NCBI GenBank assembly: GCA_022425445.1 | Contig: JAKMFM010000148.1 | Location: forward strand, 1-5,474 | DNA: 5,474 nucleotides | Direction: 5' to 3' | From: Planktomarina sp. | GTDB lineage: Bacteria; Pseudomonadota; Alphaproteobacteria; Rhodobacterales; Rhodobacteraceae | Shown here: piece by piece, positions 1-5,474 of the stretch | Numbering within the stretch: position 1 is the first letter of the stretch | Layout of the letters: every line of letters starts with the position of its first letter | Translations under genes and position numbers: made by a program | The notes under the pieces: model-generated | Databases searched by the model: none | Seen by the model: the letters and a program-made list of their open reading frames with translations, nothing else | Told to the model about the DNA's origin: nothing

Positions 1-1436
1 GCAAGGACCGCATTAGGCGCAATCTGCGCGCTGCGCATACTGTCTTCAATTTCTTTCAATTTACCATTGTCCCATAAGATAATTGGTAAAGGCTGGCCAA
101 GCTCAACCGCTGTGCCCAGCTCTTGCACCGAATACTGAAAACCATAGTCCCCCGCGATTGCCAGCGTCGGCTTGCCTGGCCGCGCCACTGCACCACCAAT
201 GGCAGCCGGCAGCGCATAGCCCAGCGTGCCAAAACCCGAGGGATGGTGCCAATGTTTGGCCTGTGTCATCGGCCAAATTTCATTGGCAACATAAGCAAAT
301 TGCGTCATGTCAGAATAAATCATCACATCATCAGGAACAACGGCATGCAAGGCTTCGACGATCGCAATAATCCCAGGGCGTTCCGCTTCAGTTTCAAGCC
401 GCCAAAGTCCACGTTGATGCGCCACCGATCTGGCTTGCCACTGCGATGAGGACTGCGCCACCAATGGCCTGAGGCTGGCCATGGCCTCTTCGGCCCGTGC
501 CAAGATCGCCACCTCCGCGCGTTGTATATCGGCAAGACACTCCGGGTCGATATCAATCCGGTAGAGCGGACAGCTGTGCCCCAAATGCGCACGCCATAAG
601 TCCACCTCCGCCAATTCTGTTCCAATGGCGACCACGCAATCTGCTTCTGCCACAATTTGCGCCGAGCTGGGCCGGGCCAAAGCCGACCCGAAATTGAGAG
701 GATAATCCCAAGGCACAATCCCGCGCCCCGCATAGGTTTCAAAACATGCCGCGCCACACGCCTGAAGAACCGCAGCGAGATCGTCGCCCGCTTTCGCCGC
801 CCCGCCGCCGATGACAAATAGCGGCTTTGAGGCCGCTGACAGCGCCGCGGCAAGCGGGCGCAGATCCACACAGCAGGCTCCCGATCCCTCGGCAAGCCCC
901 GTCCGCCGGCGGGGCGCGGGGGCCGCCGGCCCTTCCAACTGTGCAATAGGCACTTGAATATGCTTGCTGCGCGGACGCTGGCTTTCAAACTCGAGCATGG
1001 CGCGGTCAATCAAATCATAGGCCGCCTCTGCGTTATTGGCCTGATAGGACCAGTCGCAAACGGTCCCAGCGGCGCCCTCTTGATCCAACATTTGATGCAG
1101 CTGCCCGCGCCGAGCCACGGTTTCATCCAAACAGCTCGACAGCACCAACATTGACACAGAATCCGAATAAGCCTGTCCCATCGCCGTCATGATATTGCAA
1201 AGACCCGGTCCGGTAATGACATAGGCCACCCCCGGCTTACCGCTGGCCCGCGCATAGCCATCCGCCATGAAGCCTGCACCCTGCTCATGGCGCGCCAAAA
1301 TATGGCGTATGCCCGCCTCCTCTATACCGCGATACATTTCCTGATTATGCACGCCGGGAATTCCAAAAATGGTGTCCACACCACGATCTTTCAACATATG
1401 TGAAATTTGCGCCCCAAGCGGTTTTATATCAGGCAT
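1..1436 (-). CDS. ThDP-dependent 2-oxoacid decarboxylase/acetolactate synthase-like enzyme, C-terminus cut by window edge
   Basis: The frame is open from ATG at 1436 to base 1 with no stop, giving 478 residues. Family members usually have 520-560, so some 50-80 are probably missing. The three-domain ThDP enzyme plan is visible. The N-terminal domain has FGIPGVH (24-30) and HEQGAGFMADGYAR (50-63), where E51 is the expected cofactor-activating glutamate. The middle domain has PLFVIGGGAAKAGDD (205 onward) and YRIDIDPE (292-299). The C-terminal domain has GFGTLGYALPAAIG (401-414) and the ThDP/Mg motif starting GDYGF (429-433) and ending at N457. The motif reads GDY...DN, not the usual GDG...NN. 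The overall style recalls proteins annotated as 5-guanidino-2-oxopentanoate (2-ketoarginine) decarboxylase, AruI-like. That substrate is a guess; acetolactate synthase-like or benzoylformate decarboxylase-like are alternatives. ThDP binding is secure. The start overlaps the trkH stop and has its own GGAGG, so the two genes are probably translationally coupled. Confidence 0.9.
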   Translation of the reverse strand, partial: MPDIKPLGAQISHMLKDRGVDTIFGIPGVHNQEMYRGIEEAGIRHILARHEQGAGFMADGYARASGKPGVAYVITGPGLCNIMTAMGQAYSDSVSMLVLSSCLDETVARRGQLHQMLDQEGAAGTVCDWSYQANNAEAAYDLIDRAMLEFESQRPRSKHIQVPIAQLEGPAAPAPRRRTGLAEGSGACCVDLRPLAAALSAASKPLFVIGGGAAKAGDDLAAVLQACGAACFETYAGRGIVPWDYPLNFGSALARPSSAQIVAEADCVVAIGTELAEVDLWRAHLGHSCPLYRIDIDPECLADIQRAEVAILARAEEAMASLRPLVAQSSSQWQARSVAHQRGLWRLETEAERPGIIAIVEALHAVVPDDVMIYSDMTQFAYVANEIWPMTQAKHWHHPSGFGTLGYALPAAIGGAVARPGKPTLAIAGDYGFQYSVQELGTAVELGQPLPIILWDNGKLKEIEDSMRSAQIAPNAVL

Positions 1437-2884
1437 TAATTCCTCCAAAATCTCAGTGTGAATAAGGTATAAACGGCCAGCAGCTCCAACCGGCCAAGCA
1501 ACATTGTAAAGGCCAAAATCCATTTGGCGCTATCGCTTAATGTGCCATAATTGCCCGACGGGCCAATCACCTCTCCCAAACCTGGCCCAATGTTGGCCAA
1601 AGCCGCCGCCGCCCCAGAGAATGCTGTCAACAAATCAAGCCCTGTGAGCGCCAATGCCATCGCCGAAACCCCAAGTGAAAGGAAAAATATCACAAAGAAA
1701 GAAATCACAGAATTGATGACATCCATGCCCACAATTCGGCCCTGATACCGCAGGTTGAAGATGCCGTTAGGACTGTGAATTTTACGCAACTGCATATGAA
1801 TGGCCGAGACCAACAGTTGATAGCGAAACACTTTAACAGAGCAGGAGGTCGAGCCCGCGCATCCCCCCACCAGCCCAGCATAAAAAAACACCACTAAGGC
1901 CACCGGACCCCAACTGCTATAATCAGCGCTGGCATATCCTGTGCCCGTGGTAATCGATACGACATTAAAAAGCGCTTTTCGAAAGCCCAATTCACCCGTC
2001 ATTTGCTGGCCCTGCCACAACACCAGGGTCAAAAACCCAACAGTCACCAGTAGCACGATAAAGAATACACGCACTTGGGAGTCGAGAAACAAGGAGCCCG
2101 GTGCCCCATTGATCAGTTGCACATAGCGCACAAAGGGCAAAGCGGCCAAGCACATGAACACCACAGCCGCATATTCCGTTGAGGCGCCAAATTTCACAAA
2201 CGAGCTGTCGTAGGTTGAAAACCCACCCGTCGCGATGGTGGTCATTGCATGCAGCACCGCATCAAAACTGCGCATGCCTGTTGCGATATAGATCACCGCA
2301 CAGGCCCCCGTGAGCCCAACGTAAAGCCAAGCAACTTGCGCAGCGATTTCCGTTGCGCGCGGTAAAATTTTACCGAAGGTATCAAAGCCCTCAGACTTAA
2401 AGATTTGCATCCCACCCACGCGCAGCTCCGGCAAAAACACCATCGCCACAACAATAATCCCGATCCCGCCCAACCATTGCAAAATCGAACGCCAGAGTAA
2501 GAGCCCGTCCGGCAGATAATCCAAACCTGAAATTACCGTCGCCCCGGTGGTGGTCAGCCCGGATATGGCCTCAAAAAATGCATCGGTAAAGCTTGAGTCG
2601 GTAGCGCCCAAAACAAACGGCAAGGCGCCAAAAACCGGCAGGGCCAGCCAAACGCCTGAGGTCAATAAGAACGTCTGCTGTAAAGTGAGACCCCGTGCAG
2701 CCTCTCGGCGCGTCGCCAAATACATCATACTGCCGGTCAAACAGGTAATCAGGGCAGATTCCAAAAAAACGCCCGCATGCCCATTGCCGCGATCCAAATC
2801 CAAAGCCATGGGAAACAGCATAGTGAGTCCCAAACAACTCACCAGCAAACCGATCACATTGAAGACGGGGCGCACATCAAACAT
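1436..2884 (-). CDS. trkH: TrkH-family potassium uptake channel subunit
   Basis: This 482-residue inner-membrane protein is the ion-conducting subunit of a Trk potassium uptake system, which normally works with the cytoplasmic NAD/nucleotide-binding ring protein TrkA (not in this window). The four pore-loop repeats are all present, each with its filter glycine: TTTGA (111-115, G114), ATGGFS (218-223, G220), TTGTGY (312-317, G314) and NIGPG (431-435, G433). The loop GGCAGSTSCSVK (340-351) matches the conserved intramembrane gate of the third repeat, although E. coli-type proteins have GSTGGG where this one has GSTSCS. Many hydrophobic segments span the length, and the size is typical of the family. 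The ATG at 2884 is supported by an in-frame TAA at 2890-2888 just upstream; the Shine-Dalgarno is weak. It lies 40 bases downstream of folE2 and its TAA overlaps the next start by one base. A Na+-coupled (Ktr-like) mode cannot be excluded from sequence. Confidence 0.96.
   Translation of the reverse strand: MFDVRPVFNVIGLLVSCLGLTMLFPMALDLDRGNGHAGVFLESALITCLTGSMMYLATRREAARGLTLQQTFLLTSGVWLALPVFGALPFVLGATDSSFTDAFFEAISGLTTTGATVISGLDYLPDGLLLWRSILQWLGGIGIIVVAMVFLPELRVGGMQIFKSEGFDTFGKILPRATEIAAQVAWLYVGLTGACAVIYIATGMRSFDAVLHAMTTIATGGFSTYDSSFVKFGASTEYAAVVFMCLAALPFVRYVQLINGAPGSLFLDSQVRVFFIVLLVTVGFLTLVLWQGQQMTGELGFRKALFNVVSITTGTGYASADYSSWGPVALVVFFYAGLVGGCAGSTSCSVKVFRYQLLVSAIHMQLRKIHSPNGIFNLRYQGRIVGMDVINSVISFFVIFFLSLGVSAMALALTGLDLLTAFSGAAAALANIGPGLGEVIGPSGNYGTLSDSAKWILAFTMLLGRLELLAVYTLFTLRFWRN
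1442..1446 (-). promoter_or_regulatory. Shine-Dalgarno GGAGG for the ThDP enzyme, inside the trkH 3' end
   Basis: Read on the minus strand, GGAGG at 1446-1442 is followed by a five-base spacer and the ATG at 1436. The site overlaps the last two sense codons of trkH, and the trkH stop and this start share one A (TAATG). This arrangement fixes the start of the ThDP enzyme and suggests the terminating trkH ribosome helps initiation. Confidence 0.85.
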
Positions 2885-2924
2885 GCTTTAAGCGATGGCA
2901 ATGAATGCCCTGCAAGTCAAGCGA

Positions 2925-3926
2925 TCAGCCAACGTGAAAGAGGCTGGCAAATGTGCTTGGATCCATACTGGTTTGCGCGAAAGTTGGCCCTTCTGTCAGC
3001 ACAGAAATCGCATCATGGCTATGCAGGCTTTCTTGATGGCTGGCAATCACACGGAAATCGCCGATGCGCGGGTCATCTTGCAATTGTTCGCAAAACAGCC
3101 GCGCGGCATCTTCAACAAAAATGGGATTGGCCGCGTTTAACTCCGCAAAGGCTTGCTCATCTTCTCGTTTGACCATGACCTGGGTCTCCGTGGCCACGGC
3201 TTTGCGACACAGTTCTACCAAATCTTCAAACCAAAGGCGCGGCTGCCGCTCTGCCAATACCACTGAGATCCGCGCCACGGACCGCTGCGAATGCGGCGTG
3301 GCCAACTGCCCACGTTGGCGGCGCGCATGCTCAGACAATTCCAAAGAGCAGGGGCAGGTAGACGAATAAACGTAATCTAAATGTATGATTTTGTGACGCT
3401 GTCCGGCACGCTCCACAACTTCCAAAGCAATATTGTAATATTGAAAGCCACTCAGCCCGCTGCGCAGGCTTTTCACTTGCATTGGAAAGGAAAGGCGCAT
3501 TTGCAGACGCGCATCAAAGCTCTCTAAATCAGCTTTATAGTCATCCAGCGTGCGCGCCATCACATCAAAGCTGAATGTCTCCTCCGCTTGGCGATAAAAT
3601 GTGCGCATAATGCGCGACATATTAATGCCCTTTTTTTCCGCATCTAAAGAGACCGAACCCGTCACCGAAGTCTCCAACACCAAAGGATCTGAATTTCGTG
3701 TTTGAAACCGGATCGGCAGACGGAAATTGGAAATGCCCACATGTTGAATGAATTTTTGCGCGCCCCGGATCAACGAAGTCGGGCCATTTTGCAGGTCAGG
3801 CAGGCTGCGGATGTATTCAGCGTCAGCCACAAAATCCTGAGCATAAGCACGGCTGAGCTCTGGAGATTCATCTGTGTCTGCCAAATTCAACGCGGCATCA
3901 TCCATGGATGGAAGGTGAATATTCAC
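2925..3926 (-). CDS. folE2: GTP cyclohydrolase I type 2 (FolE2, GCYH-IB)
   Basis: FolE2 converts GTP to 7,8-dihydroneopterin triphosphate, the first step of folate (and often queuosine) synthesis, in the cytoplasm. It is the type that can work with metals other than zinc. From the GTG at 3926 the protein has 333 residues. Family signatures are KGINMSR (99-105), STCPCS (C191 and C193) followed by ELSEH (H200), PHSQRS (211-216, H212), ANPIFVED (E272) and ASHQESLHSHDA (H297, H302, H304). These Cys, His and Glu residues are the expected metal/active-site set. The GTG is chosen because AAGGGG (3940-3935) sits eight bases upstream and the protein then begins with MNIHLP. The frame extends to a TTG at 3995 and an ATG at 3980, both without a usable Shine-Dalgarno; a later ATG at 3905 also lacks one. 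The gene ends 40 bases before trkH. No zinc-responsive Zur box was recognised upstream. No classical folE is in the window. Confidence 0.94.
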   Translation of the reverse strand: MNIHLPSMDDAALNLADTDESPELSRAYAQDFVADAEYIRSLPDLQNGPTSLIRGAQKFIQHVGISNFRLPIRFQTRNSDPLVLETSVTGSVSLDAEKKGINMSRIMRTFYRQAEETFSFDVMARTLDDYKADLESFDARLQMRLSFPMQVKSLRSGLSGFQYYNIALEVVERAGQRHKIIHLDYVYSSTCPCSLELSEHARRQRGQLATPHSQRSVARISVVLAERQPRLWFEDLVELCRKAVATETQVMVKREDEQAFAELNAANPIFVEDAARLFCEQLQDDPRIGDFRVIASHQESLHSHDAISVLTEGPTFAQTSMDPSTFASLFHVG

Positions 3927-3934
3927 GGCAATTT

Positions 3935-3940
3935 CCCCTT
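3935..3940 (-). promoter_or_regulatory. Shine-Dalgarno that decides the folE2 start (GTG at 3926)
   Basis: AAGGGG at 3940-3935 on the minus strand lies eight bases before GTG 3926-3924. None of the in-frame alternatives (TTG 3995, ATG 3980, ATG 3905) has a comparable site at a workable distance. Confidence 0.6.
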
Positions 3941-3996
3941 TCAAAGGTGCGGGCCTAACCCCCGGTATTCTGGGGATCATCGGGCAAGATTTCAAC

Positions 3997-4028
3997 TTCT
4001 TTAATGAAAATTAGCTTGTCTTAAAGAA
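3997..4028. repeat. 8-bp perfect inverted repeat in the metZ-folE2 gap
   Basis: The arms TTCTTTAA (3997-4004) and TTAAAGAA (4021-4028) are perfectly complementary, with a 16-base AT-rich spacer. The repeat lies between the metZ stop and the folE2 start. It could be a regulator-binding site over the folE2 promoter or a weak stem-loop in a transcript reading through from metZ. It is not a convincing intrinsic terminator, because the loop is long, the stem has almost no GC and no U-tract follows. Confidence 0.5.
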
Positions 4029-4034
4029 TTTCAA
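4008..4034 (-). promoter_or_regulatory. Weak candidate promoter for folE2
   Basis: On the minus strand TTGAAA (4034-4029) resembles a -35 box. TAATTT (4013-4008), 15 bases on, is a poor -10 with short spacing. The pair overlaps the inverted repeat at 3997-4028. The 122-base gap after metZ makes a separate folE2 promoter likely, but this exact placement is uncertain. Confidence 0.3.
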
Positions 4035-4048
4035 GCGCCTTGCGCCGA

Positions 4049-5233
4049 TTATACCTCTCTACCCGCTGCATCCAGCGCCGCCATTAGATCTACCTCCAGA
4101 TCCCGAGCGCTCTCAAGCCCTACCGACAAGCGCAACAACCCCGGTGTGATGCCCAATAGATCTTTTTGCGCCTGAGGCAAACGCTGATGCGTCGTGGTCG
4201 CGGGATGGGTGATAATCGATTTTGAATCCCCTAGGTTATTGGAAATAAGGATGATCTCCAGAGCGTTCATAAACCGAAACGCGCGGACCTTGCTGCCAAC
4301 ATCCAAGGCCATTACCGTCCCGCCAGCGCCCATTTGCGCCTCTGTCAGCGCAAACTGCGGATGGGATTTCAAGCCAGGATAAATCACCCGGTCAAGTTCT
4401 TTACGCTGCAACAATGCCTCGGCCAAAGCATTGGCCGTCTCAACTTGTGCACCGACGCGCAGCTCCAAAGTTTCCAAACTTTTAACCATCATCCAAGCAT
4501 TGAAAGGGCTCATTGCGCCGCCGGTATGCTTCATAAATGGCTCAATGATACCGCGAATGACGTCTTTTGTCCCCAGAATCACTCCGCCCAAACCGCGTCC
4601 CTGCCCATCGATATGTTTGGTGGCCGAATAGATCACCACATCAACGCCCAACTCGATTGCCTTTGAATAGACAGGGGTTGAAAACACATTGTCTACTACA
4701 ACGTAAGCACCCACAGCATGCGCAAGCGCGGAAACTCGGGCGATGTCAATCACCTCCAGAGTTGGGTTGGAAATGCTCTCAAAGAAAACAAGTCTTGTCT
4801 GCGGCGTAATCGCCTCCGCCCAGGCTTGCATATCCACACCATCCACTAAGGTCACCTGCACACCAAAGCGCGCCAAAACATCTTCCAAAACGTAAAGACA
4901 AGACCCGAACAATGCCCGCGCCGCCACCACATGATCGCCCGCTTTCGTCATCGCAGCCAATGCTCCATGCACCGCCGCCATACCACTGGCCGTGGCAAAG
5001 CCATCTTCTGCGCCCTCCAGAGCGGCGATCCGTTCCTCAAACATCCGCACAGTGGGGTTGCCATATCTGGCATAGATAAATTCATCTGCTCCGGCCTGCT
5101 CAAACCGCGCCTCAGCAGCTTCCGCAGAGGCATAGGCAAAGCCTTGTGTCATATAAATGGCTTCAGACATTTCAGAAAACTGCGAGCGCCGGGTGCCTGC
5201 ATGTACCGCGAGTGTACGTTTATCGCGTGTCAT
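4049..5233 (-). CDS. metZ: O-succinylhomoserine sulfhydrylase (MetZ)
   Basis: MetZ is a cytoplasmic PLP enzyme that joins O-succinylhomoserine and sulfide into homocysteine, the direct-sulfhydrylation route to methionine. The 394 residues match the usual Cys/Met-metabolism family length. Visible landmarks, counted from ATG 5233, are YARYGNPT (54-61, with Y54 and R56 expected to bind the neighbouring subunit's PLP phosphate), ASGMAAVHGA (82-91), D181 in VVVDNVFSTP (pyridine-nitrogen contact), SATKHIDGQGR with the PLP lysine K206, and LLRLSVGLE with R368, which should bind the substrate carboxylate. The TKHIDGQGR form is typical of MetZ; MetB and MetY usually differ here. ATG 5233 is chosen over an in-frame TTG at 5248 because AAGGAGGG lies just before it and overlaps the TTG extension. 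A SAM-II riboswitch with an intrinsic terminator stands immediately upstream, fitting feedback control by SAM. MetY-like activity on O-acetylhomoserine is a less likely alternative. Confidence 0.96.
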   Translation of the reverse strand: MTRDKRTLAVHAGTRRSQFSEMSEAIYMTQGFAYASAEAAEARFEQAGADEFIYARYGNPTVRMFEERIAALEGAEDGFATASGMAAVHGALAAMTKAGDHVVAARALFGSCLYVLEDVLARFGVQVTLVDGVDMQAWAEAITPQTRLVFFESISNPTLEVIDIARVSALAHAVGAYVVVDNVFSTPVYSKAIELGVDVVIYSATKHIDGQGRGLGGVILGTKDVIRGIIEPFMKHTGGAMSPFNAWMMVKSLETLELRVGAQVETANALAEALLQRKELDRVIYPGLKSHPQFALTEAQMGAGGTVMALDVGSKVRAFRFMNALEIILISNNLGDSKSIITHPATTTHQRLPQAQKDLLGITPGLLRLSVGLESARDLEVDLMAALDAAGREV

Positions 5234-5237
5234 TTGA

Positions 5238-5245
5238 CCCTCCTT
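5238..5245 (-). promoter_or_regulatory. Strong Shine-Dalgarno of metZ
   Basis: AAGGAGGG (5245-5238) is followed by TCAA and ATG 5233. It lies downstream of the terminator hairpin and outside the aptamer, which argues for control at transcription rather than by hiding the ribosome site. Confidence 0.85.
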
Positions 5246-5253
5246 CAAGGCAC

Positions 5254-5279
5254 AAAAAAACCCACCGGTAAAAGGCGGG
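5254..5279 (-). terminator. Rho-independent terminator in the metZ leader (riboswitch expression platform)
   Basis: On the minus strand CCCGCC (5279-5274) pairs with GGTGGG (5266-5261), six pairs including one G-U, around a seven-base loop TTTTACC. A run of seven T (5260-5254) follows directly. It lies between the SAM-II aptamer and the metZ ribosome binding site, so it most likely acts as a conditional attenuator and not as the end of another gene. Confidence 0.85.
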
Positions 5280-5297
5280 GTCTCTGTGATATCCCAA

Positions 5298-5353
5298 ACC
5301 CTTTTAGCAGCTTATTTAACGTGGCCCGCAATCCGGTAACAAATCGCCACGCG
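5298..5353 (-). promoter_or_regulatory. SAM-II riboswitch aptamer (metA-type) upstream of metZ
   Basis: Read on the minus strand, the stretch matches the SAM-II layout known from alphaproteobacterial methionine genes. Helix P1 is CGTGGC (5351-5346) pairing with GCCACG (5325-5320). Its loop carries GATTTG (5345-5340), ACCG and ATTGC, which are hallmark SAM-II elements. The 3' tail TTAAATAAG then GCTAAAAGGGT (5308-5298) closes the H-type pseudoknot; ACC (5337-5335) can pair with GGT (5300-5298). The aptamer senses S-adenosylmethionine and in this family turns expression off when SAM is bound. Its position directly before metZ agrees with this role. Recognition is by consensus match by eye, not by a covariance model. 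Confidence 0.93.
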
Positions 5354-5358
5354 CCTTA

Positions 5359-5385
5359 AGTAAAGAGCCAGCCCGAGGCGGTCAA
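5359..5385 (-). promoter_or_regulatory. Probable metZ promoter
   Basis: TTGACC (5385-5380) is a good -35 box on the minus strand. TTTACT (5364-5359), 15 bases on, is the best -10 candidate (four of six matches, short spacing). The predicted start of transcription would fall near 5352, right at the 5' edge of the SAM-II aptamer, which is where it would be expected. Confidence 0.5.
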
Positions 5386-5408
5386 CACTCAAATTGGCCC
5401 AATTCCCC

Positions 5409-5436
5409 TTGCACTCAACACAATAGCCCGAATACT
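5409..5436 (+). promoter_or_regulatory. Candidate promoter of a divergent plus-strand gene
   Basis: TTGCAC (5409-5414) and AATACT (5431-5436) are separated by 16 bases and would place a start of transcription near 5443, about 20 bases before the ATG at 5465. Both boxes are imperfect, so this is tentative. Confidence 0.35.
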
Positions 5437-5464
5437 GGCCCGGAGCACTTAGAGGACAGCTGCG

Positions 5465-5474
5465 ATGATCGATC
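5465..5474 (+). CDS. Possible start of a divergent gene, cut by window edge
   Basis: An ATG at 5465 on the plus strand follows AGAGGA (5451-5456) at an eight-base distance. The reading begins Met-Ile-Asp and then leaves the window. The metZ regulatory region is otherwise unexplained on its upstream side, and the spacing suits a divergent gene pair. No product can be named from three codons. Confidence 0.35.

Noticed and set aside
323..1009. A 228-codon minus-strand open frame
   Set aside because: It lies in another frame within the ThDP enzyme, and its translation is low-complexity and arginine-rich with no family motifs. The enzyme frame is open throughout and carries all the motifs.
2888..2917. 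TTGACT-like promoter for trkH in the folE2-trkH gap
   Set aside because: No acceptable -10 box follows at 16-18 bases; a match to one hexamer is expected by chance.
2895..3369. Plus-strand open frames opposite folE2, trkH and metZ
   Set aside because: They lie antisense to well-supported genes, lack recognisable domains and look like by-products of codon bias.
3927..3995. Longer folE2 from TTG 3995 or ATG 3980
   Set aside because: Neither has a usable Shine-Dalgarno, while GTG 3926 has AAGGGG at eight bases. The extension shows no FolE2-like residues.
4035..4048. GCGC-AAG-GCGC hairpin just after metZ as its terminator
   Set aside because: The stem is only about four GC pairs and is followed by TTGAAATTC rather than a T run, so it does not qualify as an intrinsic terminator.
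5234..5248. Longer metZ from TTG 5248
   Set aside because: The TTG extension is made of the Shine-Dalgarno itself (AAGGAGGG), so ATG 5233 is the start.
1..5474. Mobile element, CRISPR, phage or defence system
   Set aside because: No direct-repeat arrays, transposase or integrase motifs, or terminal repeats were seen; the gene content is housekeeping.

Overview
The window reads as ordinary chromosomal DNA of an alphaproteobacterium, most likely a marine Rhodobacteraceae (roseobacter-type). This rests on protein style (TrkH, FolE2, MetZ, and a ThDP decarboxylase with an FGIPGVH start), moderate GC and a SAM-II riboswitch in front of metZ. The taxonomic placement is inference; no marker gene is present.

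All four main genes lie on the minus strand, so the order of transcription is right to left. At the right edge (5254-5385) is the metZ control region: a probable promoter, a SAM-II aptamer, and an intrinsic terminator just before the metZ ribosome binding site. It is followed by metZ (5233-4049), O-succinylhomoserine sulfhydrylase of methionine synthesis. A short gap (about 120 bases) holds an 8-bp inverted repeat and the folE2 leader. Then come folE2 (3926-2925, probable GTG start), the alternative GTP cyclohydrolase I; trkH (2884-1436), the potassium-uptake channel subunit; and, coupled to it by a stop/start overlap (TAATG), a ThDP-dependent 2-oxoacid decarboxylase-like gene (1436 to beyond base 1). 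That last gene is open across the entire left quarter of the window and is cut by the window edge.

At the far right end a plus-strand start codon with a good Shine-Dalgarno (5465) suggests a divergent gene, of which only about three codons are visible.

There is one clear regulatory story. When SAM is plentiful, the aptamer should hold the sequence that otherwise forms an antiterminator, so the terminator forms and metZ is shut off. MetZ makes homocysteine, the methionine precursor, and FolE2 starts folate synthesis, whose methyl-carrying form is used to methylate homocysteine; this link is metabolic and not shown to be regulatory. The pairing of trkH with a 2-oxoacid decarboxylase has no obvious functional explanation. 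I found no mobile element, CRISPR array, tRNA, rRNA or novel multi-gene system.
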